25,276 bases of DNA from contig JASGFB010000071.1 in NCBI GenBank assembly GCA_047605765.1, forward strand, positions 1 to 25,276, written 5' to 3'. The position numbers and the translations under genes were made by a program. This document shows positions 1 to 6,748 of this stretch, piece by piece. This stretch comes from JBGVSA01 sp047605765. GTDB taxonomy: Bacteria > Pseudomonadota > Gammaproteobacteria > Burkholderiales > Rhodocyclaceae. The notes below the pieces were generated by a model, which saw only the letters and a list, made by a program, of their open reading frames with translations, searched no databases and had not been told where the DNA came from. The stretch's first letter is position 1. Every line of letters begins with the position of its first letter.

Positions 1-1037
1 GAGGGGGCGAAAATGCCGCCTGGGATTCCGCTCCAATACGATAGCCACGTTGCCAGGAACTTGACTCCGGCATACAGAAACGGCACGGACTCCTCATGTG
101 CCAGCAGCCCGCGCGTCAACTCATAGCCGCTGCCGTGCACCGCGCCGCCGGTGAGCAGGCCCAACAGTGCAACGCCGAGCCCGCAAGCGCCGGCGAACCA
201 GATCGGGTGGGCACGGCGGAAAACAGTCATCCGATCACGCGAGCCCGCCGACGACACGATGAGCAGGCGCGAAAAGAATCCGCCGGCACAGCCCGTCGCA
301 ACGGCGCACAAGGCAGCCGGCATCAACAGCGACAGATGGGTGTCCTGCACATTGAGGCGGCCAAAATAATTGGCATTGCCGAACACGGACACCGACACCA
401 AGCCCGCCAGCACGATGGCGGTGACAATCAAGCCGCTCGATCTCTGCTCAAAACGCCGCGACAGTTCTTCGATGGCGAACACCACACCCGCCAACGGTGT
501 GTTGAAGGCTGCGGCGATGCCGGCTGCGCCCCCCGCCAGCATCAGGTCGGATGGGCGCACGGCCGACGCGGGGCCCAGCCAGCGACGAAAACCATGCATG
601 ATGCCCGCAGCGATTTGCACCGAAGGCCCTTCGCGTCCGCTGGAAAAGCCCGCGCACAGAGCCAACCCACCACACAGGCTCTTGATGATGGACAGCCGCG
701 CGGACACAAAGTAGCTCACCTGCCCGGCAGGCAGGCTGCTGTCGAGGCACACCATCACCTGCGGAATGCCACTGCCGGCGCTGCCGGGGGCCCACCGCCG
801 CGCAATCCAGACCGCCAGCATCCCGCCCAGCGGCGTCAGCATCAACGGCCACCATGCGCCATGACCCCGCACGTGCTGAAACACACGCGACGCGGCGTCA
901 GTCAGCAATGTGAAACCCACCACACACAGACCGGCCACGATGGCGGCCAGCCAGACGACGGCGCGTTCGCGCCACGCGCGCCAGTTGGCGAGACGGTCGG
1001 CAAGAACACGCGCCCCCAACGGGGGAAGTTCATTCAT
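1..1037 (-). CDS. ClC-family chloride channel or H+/Cl- antiporter (partial, C-terminus beyond left edge)
   Basis: An integral membrane ClC anion transporter, read on the minus strand from the ATG at 1037 without a stop to the window edge (345 complete codons; the family is usually 400-600 residues). Seen: GSGIP, the selectivity-filter loop, near residue 85; GREGP, carrying the gating glutamate; the FNTPLAGVVFAIEEL block; and GGIFAP at the cut edge. In characterised bacterial ClC exchangers the gating Glu and the second Glu of the EE pair form the proton path. Both are present here, so proton-coupled exchange is more likely than a passive channel (inference). The tyrosine that lines the central Cl- site lies beyond the window. 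The gene is downstream of kduI on the same strand but separated by an intrinsic terminator, so it probably has its own promoter. The Shine-Dalgarno is weak. Confidence 0.93.
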   Translation of the reverse strand, partial: MNELPPLGARVLADRLANWRAWRERAVVWLAAIVAGLCVVGFTLLTDAASRVFQHVRGHGAWWPLMLTPLGGMLAVWIARRWAPGSAGSGIPQVMVCLDSSLPAGQVSYFVSARLSIIKSLCGGLALCAGFSSGREGPSVQIAAGIMHGFRRWLGPASAVRPSDLMLAGGAAGIAAAFNTPLAGVVFAIEELSRRFEQRSSGLIVTAIVLAGLVSVSVFGNANYFGRLNVQDTHLSLLMPAALCAVATGCAGGFFSRLLIVSSAGSRDRMTVFRRAHPIWFAGACGLGVALLGLLTGGAVHGSGYELTRGLLAHEESVPFLYAGVKFLATWLSYWSGIPGGIFAP

Positions 1038-1074
1038 TGCAGTGCATCCAAGACGGCGAAGCCCCGAGGGGCAG

Positions 1075-1105
1075 AAAAGATGCGACCCGCCAAGCGGGTC
1101 GCATC
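1075..1105 (-). terminator. Rho-independent terminator of kduI
   Basis: A perfect 12-bp inverted repeat (1079-1090 and 1094-1105, arm GATGCGACCCGC) with a 3-nt loop is followed on the minus strand by TTTTC. It lies 25 nt past the kduI stop and before the ClC start. A second short palindrome, GCCCCGAGGGGC at 1061-1072, follows it. Confidence 0.85.
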
Positions 1106-1129
1106 GGTACGGCGGGGGCCCGACGCTGC

Positions 1130-1984
1130 CTACTTCAGTTGGCAGATATCCAGCACGTTCATATCGGTGTAGTCGAGGTTTTCGCCACCCATGGCCCAGA
1201 TGAACGTGTAATTGCTGGTGCCCGAGCCCATGTGGATCGACCACGGCGGCGAGATGATGGCTTCATCCTTGGCCATGGTGACCTGGCGCACGTCGTCCGG
1301 CTCGCCCATGAAATGCATGATGCGTTGATCGTCGGCGAGGTCGAAGTAGAAGTAGGCCTCCGAGCGGCGATCGTGCAGATGCGGCGGACAGGTGTTCCAC
1401 ACGCTGCCCGGCTTCAGTTGCGTCAGGCCCATCAGCAGCTGGCATGATTTGACGGTCTGCGGAACGATGTACTGATAGATGGTGCGCGCGTTGGAAGTCT
1501 CCAGCGCGCCACGCTCCAGCGGCACCGCCTTGTCGATGGAGATGTGCACCACCTCGTAGGCGGCATGGGCCGGTGTGGACACCAGGTAAAACTTGGCTGG
1601 ATTGGCGGCATCGGTCGATTCGAAGACCACCTCGCCCGCGCCCATCGGCACATAGATGCCGTCCTTGGGCTTCATCTCGAAACGCTTGCCATCGACCGTC
1701 ACCGCGCCGGCACCGCCGCCGACGTTCACCGCGCCCAGCTCGCGACGCTCAAGAAAAGGCTTGTCCTTGGCCGAGGCCGGCTCGGTCTGCAGCGGCAGCG
1801 ATACCTTTCTGGATACCGGTGCGGCACCGCCGATCACCATGCGCTCGAAGTGCGTGTAGTTCAGCCGCACTTCATCGGCGGCGAACAGTTCGGTGATCAG
1901 GTAACGATTGCGCAACTGCTCGTTGGTGGCGCCCGGCATGGAATCCGGGTGCGTGGCGTAATACGTCTTGCGGTAAATGGTCAT
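1130..1984 (-). CDS. kduI: 5-keto-4-deoxyuronate isomerase (4-deoxy-L-threo-5-hexosulose-uronate ketol-isomerase)
   Basis: KduI (EC 5.3.1.17) isomerises 5-keto-4-deoxyuronate to 2,5-diketo-3-deoxygluconate in the cytoplasmic breakdown of unsaturated uronates from pectin or glycosaminoglycans. The 284-residue product matches the usual length of about 280. The four metal ligands of the family are recognisable: His202, His204 and Glu209 in PPHLHDRRSE, and His251 in PPWSIHMGSG. FLERRELGAVNVGG near residue 78 and the C-terminal FIWAMGGEN are also typical. I chose the ATG at 1984 because GGAG lies 9 nt upstream; the in-frame TTG at 1990 would sit only 3 nt from that GGAG. It is separated from the partner genes kdgF and kduD by rsmI and yraN, but acts between them in the pathway. 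It ends just before a strong terminator. Confidence 0.95.
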   Translation of the reverse strand: MTIYRKTYYATHPDSMPGATNEQLRNRYLITELFAADEVRLNYTHFERMVIGGAAPVSRKVSLPLQTEPASAKDKPFLERRELGAVNVGGGAGAVTVDGKRFEMKPKDGIYVPMGAGEVVFESTDAANPAKFYLVSTPAHAAYEVVHISIDKAVPLERGALETSNARTIYQYIVPQTVKSCQLLMGLTQLKPGSVWNTCPPHLHDRRSEAYFYFDLADDQRIMHFMGEPDDVRQVTMAKDEAIISPPWSIHMGSGTSNYTFIWAMGGENLDYTDMNVLDICQLK

Positions 1985-2243
1985 GGGCAAATGCTCCGAT
2001 CACAATGCGCGCGCCTTGCAAGGAAATGCGCAGGGTTATGGACAGAGATGCACCGCGCGGGCACGGCGCCCCGCTGCCCCGGACAGTTCGGCCGCGACCG
2101 TCAGAAAAGACTCGGCCGCGTCGCTGGAAGACCCAGCACCACGTCGGATACCCACACAGGGCAGCATCTCGGCGTCTGAGTCGGCAGACCGTTGCAGAAC
2201 ACCAGCCATTGTACAAAAGAGCGGCTACGTCGGTTTTTTCTGA
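1985..2243 (-). promoter_or_regulatory. Candidate kduI promoter/leader region
   Basis: The 259-nt gap between rsmI and kduI contains no convincing gene. On the minus strand there is a TACAAT -10-like box (2208-2213) without a good -35, and a perfect 10-bp palindrome, CCTTGCAAGG (2014-2023), about 30 nt upstream of the kduI start that could be an operator. Neither site is more than suggestive. Confidence 0.3.
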
Positions 2244-3119
2244 TCAGACCTCGTCATCGGCCGACGACGCCTTCAATGACAAGCCGAAGTCATACAGATC
2301 ATTCTTGGGGACGCCGGTCAGCTCGGCGGCAAGCCTGGCCGCGCGCTTGAGCGGCAGATCCTCGACCAGCAGGCGCAGCACACGCTGGGCGGCCGCCGGC
2401 ACGCCAGTGGGCGCGGGCGCGCCGCCGATCACCAGCACGAATTCCCCTTTCTGGCGATGGGCGTCCCCGGCAAACCAGGCCGGTGCGTCGGCCAGGGGCA
2501 TGGCAGCGATCTGCTCGAACATCTTGGTCAGCTCGCGACACACCACCAGATGCCGCTCGCCGCCAAACACGGCCAGCAGATCGTCTACGCATTCGACGAT
2601 GCGGTGAGGGGCTTCATAGACCAGCAGGGCCGCGTCGATCGCGCGCAGCTCTTCGAGTGCACCGCGCCGCGCCGCCGACTTGGGCGGCAAAAAACCCACG
2701 AAGTGAAAGTGGGCATCCGTCAGACCCGCCACCGACATCGCTGCCACCGCCGCACACGGACCGGGAATCGGCACCACCGGATGGCCCGCCTCGCGCACCC
2801 GTGCCACCAGGCGCGCACCGGGATCGGATATCGCCGGCGTACCGGCATCGGTGATCAGCGCCACGTGGCGCCCCTGAGCCAGCAGATCGATGACGCGCGT
2901 GGCGCCTTCCTGCTCGTTGTGCTCGTGCAGCGCCAGCAAATGCGGCCGCATGCCGTGCGCATCAAGAAGACGCTGGCTATGGCGCGTATCCTCGGCGGCC
3001 ACGACATCCACCGCGCGCAGCACATCGAGCGCTCGCAAAGTGATGTCGCGCGCGTTGCCCAGGGGCGTGGCGACGATATACAGACTGGCGTGAGCGGCAA
3101 GGGCAGAGGCTTCGTTCAT
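2244..3119 (-). CDS. rsmI: 16S rRNA (cytidine(1402)-2'-O)-methyltransferase
   Basis: RsmI (EC 2.1.1.198) uses S-adenosylmethionine to 2'-O-methylate C1402 in the decoding centre of 16S rRNA. The 291-residue product has the tetrapyrrole-methylase-type fold signatures of the family: LYIVATPLGNARDIT at the N-terminus, AAEDTRHSQRLL, ALITDAGTPAISDPG, PIPGPCAAVAAMSVAG, FVGFLPPK and the EAPHRIVE block. Length fits the E. coli protein. It is divergent from yraN with only 35 nt between the start codons, as is common in proteobacteria. No clear Shine-Dalgarno precedes the ATG at 3119. The C-terminal LPLKRAARLAAELTG segment is the usual small C-terminal domain. Confidence 0.96.
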   Translation of the reverse strand: MNEASALAAHASLYIVATPLGNARDITLRALDVLRAVDVVAAEDTRHSQRLLDAHGMRPHLLALHEHNEQEGATRVIDLLAQGRHVALITDAGTPAISDPGARLVARVREAGHPVVPIPGPCAAVAAMSVAGLTDAHFHFVGFLPPKSAARRGALEELRAIDAALLVYEAPHRIVECVDDLLAVFGGERHLVVCRELTKMFEQIAAMPLADAPAWFAGDAHRQKGEFVLVIGGAPAPTGVPAAAQRVLRLLVEDLPLKRAARLAAELTGVPKNDLYDFGLSLKASSADDEV

Positions 3120-3154
3120 GGCTGGAAGGCTGGGGCAGCGTGGAGACGCATCGA

Positions 3155-3565
3155 ATGAAATGGTTCAGCAAAGCAGGCCGGACCGGGCGCAGCGGCGACG
3201 TGACGGGCACGCGCGCCATCGGCGCGGCGGCCGAAGCGCTGGCGGCCGATTTCCTGAGCAGGCACGGCGCGCGCATTCTCGCACGCAACGTGTGCTGCCG
3301 GGGCGGCGAGCTAGACCTGGTGGCCCTGCTCGATCGTACCGTGCTGTTCGTGGAAGTACGCCTGCGCCGCCACGGCGCCTTTGGTTCGGCGGCCGAGAGC
3401 ATCACACCGCGCAAGCAGGCGCGCGTCGTCCTCGCCGCCCACCACTGGCTGGCCGGCGCGGGCCGCACCCATGCCCAGGCGCCGTGCCGCTTCGACGCCA
3501 TCGTACTCGACCGCCTCGCCGCCGACGCCATCACCTGGATCCCGGGCGCGTTCGACGCCGGCTGA
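3155..3565 (+). CDS. yraN: YraN / UPF0102 family nuclease-like protein
   Basis: A 136-residue member of the UPF0102 family, small proteins with a restriction-endonuclease-like fold whose role is not established. The core is recognisable: GAAAEALAADFL (helix), RGGELDLVALLDRTVLFVEVR with the acidic residues Glu52, Asp54 and Glu67 of the putative active site, then the ITPRKQAR basic segment. Start: the ATG at 3155 has GGAGA about 8 nt upstream; a GTG at 3140 in the same frame would add five residues but lacks a ribosome site. The neighbour rsmI is divergent. The genes that usually follow yraN in proteobacteria (diaA, dolP) are displaced about 2.6 kb downstream by kdgF, kduD and argC. Confidence 0.92.
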   Translation: MKWFSKAGRTGRSGDVTGTRAIGAAAEALAADFLSRHGARILARNVCCRGGELDLVALLDRTVLFVEVRLRRHGAFGSAAESITPRKQARVVLAAHHWLAGAGRTHAQAPCRFDAIVLDRLAADAITWIPGAFDAG

Positions 3566-3598
3566 GGCCGTTGCCCGCGCCACGGCGCACAACAATAG

Positions 3599-3629
3599 TT
3601 GACTAGGCTCAAATTTGACTAGACTCAAA
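3599..3629 (+). promoter_or_regulatory. Tandem palindromic operator-like repeats upstream of kdgF-kduD
   Basis: Two copies of a 15-bp sequence (3599-3613 and 3615-3629; TTGACTAGGCTCAAA and TTGACTAGACTCAAA) sit in direct repeat with a 16-bp period and one mismatch. Each is also an imperfect palindrome, TTGA-N6-TCAA, extended to TTTGA-N6-TCAAA in the second copy. This is the form expected for a dimeric repressor or activator. The regulator is not in view. It resembles no uronate-regulator consensus I can name with confidence. Confidence 0.5.
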
Positions 3630-3640
3630 CCTTCGCACGG

Positions 3641-3689
3641 CCCGGCACCTGGGAAAACATGTACGTGCCGGGGGTCGATCGGCTAAAAT
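3641..3689 (+). promoter_or_regulatory. Inverted repeat and -10 box of the candidate kdgF-kduD promoter
   Basis: Perfect 8-bp arms CCCGGCAC (3641-3648) and GTGCCGGG (3665-3672) flank a 16-nt loop. Twelve nucleotides further on lies TAAAAT (3684-3689), a good -10 match. The -35 position would overlap the right arm and is poor, which fits a promoter that needs an activator (inference). Confidence 0.4.
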
Positions 3690-3779
3690 CAAACGGCTTT
3701 GCCTCGACGTGGCCTACCGGCCCGGCGGGGCGGCAAACGCGGCGCCAGCGACGGCGCCACCACGACAAGGGGTGCAACC

Positions 3780-4109
3780 ATGACCACACTCAGCAAGCCC
3801 GAGTGGCAAGACCTCGGCGGCGGCGTCAAGCGACGCATCATCGCCGACGGCGAAATGCTCATGCAGGTCGAAGTGCACTTCCAGCCCGGCGCGGAAGGCT
3901 ATATGCATAGCCACCCGCACGAGCAGACGACCTACGTTGTCTTCGGCGGTGGCACGTACACCATCGTCGACCAGGCTTTCGAGATGAAAGCCGGCGACAT
4001 GATCCTGGTGCCCAGCGGCCTGATGCACGGATTCCTCGCCAAACAGGGCGAAGAAACCCTGCTGCTGGACACCTTCAGTCCGCCGCGCAAGGATTTCCGC
4101 GCCAAGTAA
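3780..4109 (+). CDS. kdgF: KdgF-like cupin: unsaturated uronate ring-opening (linear ketone-forming) enzyme
   Basis: A 109-residue single-domain cupin. KdgF proteins convert 4,5-unsaturated monouronates from pectin or alginate to the linear ketonised form that enters the Kdu route. Seen: HSHPHEQTTYV at residues 43-53 (His43, His45 and Gln49 as likely metal ligands), the second cupin motif GDMILVPSGLMHGF with His83, and the C-terminal signature LLLDTFSPPRKDF. The spacing Asp97, Phe99, Arg103 matches the active-site residues I recall for characterised KdgF. The start at 3780 has AAGGGG 7 nt upstream; an in-frame start at 3699 would add an unrelated Arg-rich tail. It lies 118 nt upstream of kduD and probably shares its transcript. 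A generic cupin annotation is the alternative, but the kduD/kduI context supports KdgF. Confidence 0.85.
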   Translation: MTTLSKPEWQDLGGGVKRRIIADGEMLMQVEVHFQPGAEGYMHSHPHEQTTYVVFGGGTYTIVDQAFEMKAGDMILVPSGLMHGFLAKQGEETLLLDTFSPPRKDFRAK

Positions 4110-4124
4110 AAAACGCGCGAATGA

Positions 4125-4153
4125 CGCATGTCTGCCGGCACGGCGGACATGCG
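4125..4153 (+). other. Stem-loop in the kdgF-kduD intercistronic gap
   Basis: A hairpin of about 13 bp (arms 4125-4137 and 4141-4153, one G-T pair, loop GCA) lies 15 nt after the kdgF stop. No T-run follows, so it is not a classic terminator. It may stabilise or process the kdgF mRNA and adjust kdgF-to-kduD expression (inference). Confidence 0.55.
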
Positions 4154-4227
4154 CAGCAACAGCCCTCGGGCACCTCCGCCTGGCCCCTCGGGCGGAATCA
4201 TCGTTACAACACGGGAGAGTCACCGCA

Positions 4228-5001
4228 ATGAGCAATCCTTTTGATCTGTCGGGCAAGGTTGCCCTGATTACCGGTGCCGCACAGGGCATCGGTGCTGCCA
4301 TCGCCATCAAGATGGCCGAAGCAGGCGCCTCCGTCATCGCCGCCGACTTCGCGCCGATGTCCGACGAGACCAAAGCCGGCCTGGAAGCCGCGACGGCCAA
4401 GACCGGTGGCAAGTTCTGGTACCTCAAGGCCAACCTGACCGAAGCGGGCGCCCCGCAACGCGTCATCGACGAAGCCGTCAAGCTGGCCGGCCAGGTCGAC
4501 ATCCTCGGCAACGTGGCCGGCACGATCCGCCGCGCCCCGTTCCTGGAGCACACCGAAGAGGACTTCGACTTCGTCATGAAGATCAACCTCTACGCACCGG
4601 TGTACCTGTCGCAAGCGTTCTGCCGCCACGTCGTCGGCCGCAACGGCAAGGGCAAGATCATCAACATCTGCTCGATGCTGTCGTACCAGGGCGGCATCCT
4701 GGTGCCGGGTTACACGGCATCCAAGCACGGCATCGCCGGCATCACCAAGCTGATCGCCAACGAAATGGCCTCCAAGGGCATCAACTGCAACGGCATCGCT
4801 CCGGGGTACATCGCCACCGCCAACACGGCGCCGATCCGCGCCGACGAAGCCCGCAACAAGGCCATCCTGGATCGCATCCCGGCCGGCCGTTGGGGCCAAC
4901 CGGAAGACCTGGCCGGCACCGCCGTGTTCCTGGCCGCCGAAGCTTCCGACTACCTGAACGGCACGATCATCAACGTCGACGGCGGCTGGCAAGCTCGCTA
5001 A
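4228..5001 (+). CDS. kduD: 2-dehydro-3-deoxy-D-gluconate 5-dehydrogenase (SDR family)
   Basis: KduD (EC 1.1.1.127) reduces 2,5-diketo-3-deoxygluconate with NAD(P)H to 2-keto-3-deoxygluconate, the last step before KdgK. The 257-residue protein is a classical short-chain dehydrogenase: TGAAQGIG cofactor loop at 15-22, NVAG at 95-98, and the tetrad Asn120, Ser149, Tyr162, Lys166. Features typical of KduD rather than a generic SDR are the GTIRRAPFLE stretch after the NVAG motif, ICSMLSYQGGILVPGYTASK, and the RIPAGRWGQPEDLAG and NVDGGWQAR C-terminus. GGGAGA lies upstream of the ATG. It follows kdgF after 118 nt and ends just before a strong terminator, so kdgF-kduD is likely one transcription unit. 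Confidence 0.94.
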   Translation: MSNPFDLSGKVALITGAAQGIGAAIAIKMAEAGASVIAADFAPMSDETKAGLEAATAKTGGKFWYLKANLTEAGAPQRVIDEAVKLAGQVDILGNVAGTIRRAPFLEHTEEDFDFVMKINLYAPVYLSQAFCRHVVGRNGKGKIINICSMLSYQGGILVPGYTASKHGIAGITKLIANEMASKGINCNGIAPGYIATANTAPIRADEARNKAILDRIPAGRWGQPEDLAGTAVFLAAEASDYLNGTIINVDGGWQAR

Positions 5002-5040
5002 GACGTGCGCGGTGCCGGCGGGCACCGCACATCGCGTTAC

Positions 5041-5074
5041 AAAACCCCCGACCGTGCAAGCGGCGGGGGTTTTT
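5041..5074 (+). terminator. Rho-independent terminator of kdgF-kduD
   Basis: AAAACCCCCG (5041-5050) pairs with CGGGGGTTTT (5064-5073), with an inner CCG/CGG pairing and a 6-nt loop; five T follow the GC stem (5070-5074). It lies 39 nt after the kduD stop. The A-tract on the left would also let it work for minus-strand transcription. Confidence 0.92.
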
Positions 5075-5085
5075 GCTTTGCGCGC

Positions 5086-5091
5086 TACAAT
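5086..5091 (+). promoter_or_regulatory. -10 box of a candidate argC promoter
   Basis: TACAAT lies 44 nt upstream of the argC ATG and directly after the kduD terminator, so argC needs a promoter here. No good -35 is visible at 16-18 nt spacing because that space is the terminator stem. Confidence 0.5.
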
Positions 5092-5135
5092 ACGCACCTT
5101 TGGCGCCCCTGCCAGACTTCCCCGACAGGTTCCCC

Positions 5136-6095
5136 ATGACGTACAAGGTATTCATTGACGGCCGCCACGGCACGACGGGCTTGAAGATCGACGAGCGGCT
5201 GGCCGGCCGCGAAGAAATCGAGATCCTCACCATCCCCGAGGACCAGCGCAAGGACGCCGCCGTCAAAGCCGAGTACATCAACAACGCCGACGTCGTCTTT
5301 CTGTGCCTGCCGGATGCTGCCTCGCGAGAATCCGTGGGCCTGCTGGCGCCGGGCAACACGCGCACGCGCTTTCTGGATGCCAGCACCGCGCATCGCACCG
5401 ATCCCGCTTGGGTATATGGCCTGCCCGAGCTGCACGCAGGCCAGCGCGAGCGCATCCGCAACGCGCAGAAAGTGGCCGTCCCCGGCTGTCATGCCACCGG
5501 CTTCATCCTGCTGGCTCATCCGCTGGTGTCGGCGGGCATCGTGCCGGCCGACTATCCGTTCAGCACCTATTCGATCACCGGCTACAGCGGCGGCGGCAAG
5601 GAGATGATCGCCAACTACGAAACGCCGGCCGAACTGCCGCAGAGCATGAAGAGCCCGCGCTTTTACGCGCTCGGCCTGCAGCACAAGCATCTCCCCGAAA
5701 TGAAGACCATCTCGGGCCTGGCCCACACGCCGCTGTTCACGCCCATCGTCGGCGACTTCGCCCAGGGCCTGGTGGTGGCCGTACCGCTGCTGCCGCGCAC
5801 CATCGCCCAACCGGTCGATCCGCAGACGCTGCACACCTTCTTCGCCGATTACTATGCAGGCGAAACCTTCGTGCGGGTACAGCCGTTTGGCGATGCCAGC
5901 GTGCTGGACAACGGTTTCCTGCCGGCCACCGCCTGCAACGACACCAACCGCGCCGAGCTGTTCGTCTTCGGCCACGGTGAGCAGGTGCTGCTGGCCAGCC
6001 GTTTCGACAACCTGGGCAAGGGCGCCTCGGGCGCGGCGATCCAATGCATGAACATCATGCTGGGCCTGGACGAGGGCCGCGGCCTGGCTGCCTGA
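5136..6095 (+). CDS. argC: N-acetyl-gamma-glutamyl-phosphate reductase, type 2 (short form)
   Basis: ArgC (EC 1.2.1.38) reduces N-acetyl-glutamyl phosphate with NADPH in arginine synthesis. The 319-residue product is the short type-2 form: an N-terminal dinucleotide-binding start VFIDGRHGTTGLKI, the FLCLPDAASRES loop, and the catalytic Cys118 in VPGCHATGF (type 1 enzymes have PGCYPT). ITGYSGGGKEM, FYALGLQHKHLPEM and the C-terminal NLGKGASGAAIQ are also family signatures. The ATG at 5136 opens the conserved domain directly; the frame stays open upstream to about 4890, but that part overlaps kduD and the terminator. It is insulated from kduD by the terminator and followed after 53 nt by diaA, so it may be the first gene of argC-diaA-dolP. 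Confidence 0.95.
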   Translation: MTYKVFIDGRHGTTGLKIDERLAGREEIEILTIPEDQRKDAAVKAEYINNADVVFLCLPDAASRESVGLLAPGNTRTRFLDASTAHRTDPAWVYGLPELHAGQRERIRNAQKVAVPGCHATGFILLAHPLVSAGIVPADYPFSTYSITGYSGGGKEMIANYETPAELPQSMKSPRFYALGLQHKHLPEMKTISGLAHTPLFTPIVGDFAQGLVVAVPLLPRTIAQPVDPQTLHTFFADYYAGETFVRVQPFGDASVLDNGFLPATACNDTNRAELFVFGHGEQVLLASRFDNLGKGASGAAIQCMNIMLGLDEGRGLAA

Positions 6096-6148
6096 CAGCG
6101 ACCATGACGGCGGCGCCGGCCGCCGTCCGCCTTTTGTCTCCGCCCTGA

Positions 6149-6748
6149 ATGCCCATGGATCTATTCGCCCGCATTTCGCAACACTTTCAAGACAGCGTAC
6201 AGACCAAGATCGACGCCGCCGAACTACTCGCCGGCCCGATCGCCGAAGCCACCGATCTGATGGTCCATTGCCTGCTGGGCAACGGCAAGATCCTGGTCTG
6301 TGGCGACGGCAGCAGCGCCGCCGAAGCGCAGCGCTTCACCAGCCACCTGATCGGCCGCTTCGAACGCGAACGGCCCGAGCTGGCCGCCATTGCGCTGGCC
6401 GCCAACGGCACGCTGTCGACGGCGCTGGCCGCCGAATACGATTTCAGCCACATTTTCGCCAAGCAGGTCCGTGCCCTGGGCCAGCCCCATGACGTACTGG
6501 TGGCGCTATGCACCAGCGGTAACTCGCAGGCGGTGCTCAACGCCATCGCGGCCGCGCACGAACGCGACATGCGCGTGGTGGCACTGACCGGCCGTGGCGG
6601 TGGTCAGATCGGTCAGGCGCTGCACGATCATGACGTACACCTGTGCGTGCCCGGAGAACGGGCCGCGCGTGTCCAGGAAGTCCATATGCTCGCCATCCAT
6701 TGCCTGTGCGATGGCATCGATTGCATGTTGATGGGAGAAGAACCTTGA
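6149..6748 (+). CDS. diaA: DiaA-type SIS-domain protein (DnaA initiator-associating factor family)
   Basis: A single SIS domain of 199 residues. E. coli DiaA is a tetramer that binds DnaA and promotes timely replication initiation; the close relative GmhA is sedoheptulose-7-phosphate isomerase. Seen: CGDGSSAAEAQRF phosphate loop at 51-63, RFERERPELAAIAL, CTSGNSQAVL and RVQEVHMLAIHCLCDGID. Compared with GmhA, two catalytic or metal positions are changed (HFAEE His to Arg62, last Glu to His66), while the later Gln and His remain, so isomerase activity is unlikely. The position next to a dolP-like gene, as in E. coli, also favours DiaA. The start is ATG 6149 or ATG 6155; neither has a clear Shine-Dalgarno. 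It is often labelled phosphoheptose isomerase in related genomes. Confidence 0.85.
   Translation: MPMDLFARISQHFQDSVQTKIDAAELLAGPIAEATDLMVHCLLGNGKILVCGDGSSAAEAQRFTSHLIGRFERERPELAAIALAANGTLSTALAAEYDFSHIFAKQVRALGQPHDVLVALCTSGNSQAVLNAIAAAHERDMRVVALTGRGGGQIGQALHDHDVHLCVPGERAARVQEVHMLAIHCLCDGIDCMLMGEEP

Noticed and set aside
96..1172. Plus-strand open frame of 358 codons
   Set aside because: It is the antisense shadow of the ClC transporter, whose GSGIP, GREGP and GGIFAP motifs are plain on the minus strand.
3699..3779. Upstream start for kdgF adding 27 residues
   Set aside because: The extension is Arg- and Gly-rich with no cupin similarity, and the ATG at 3780 has a well-placed AAGGGG.
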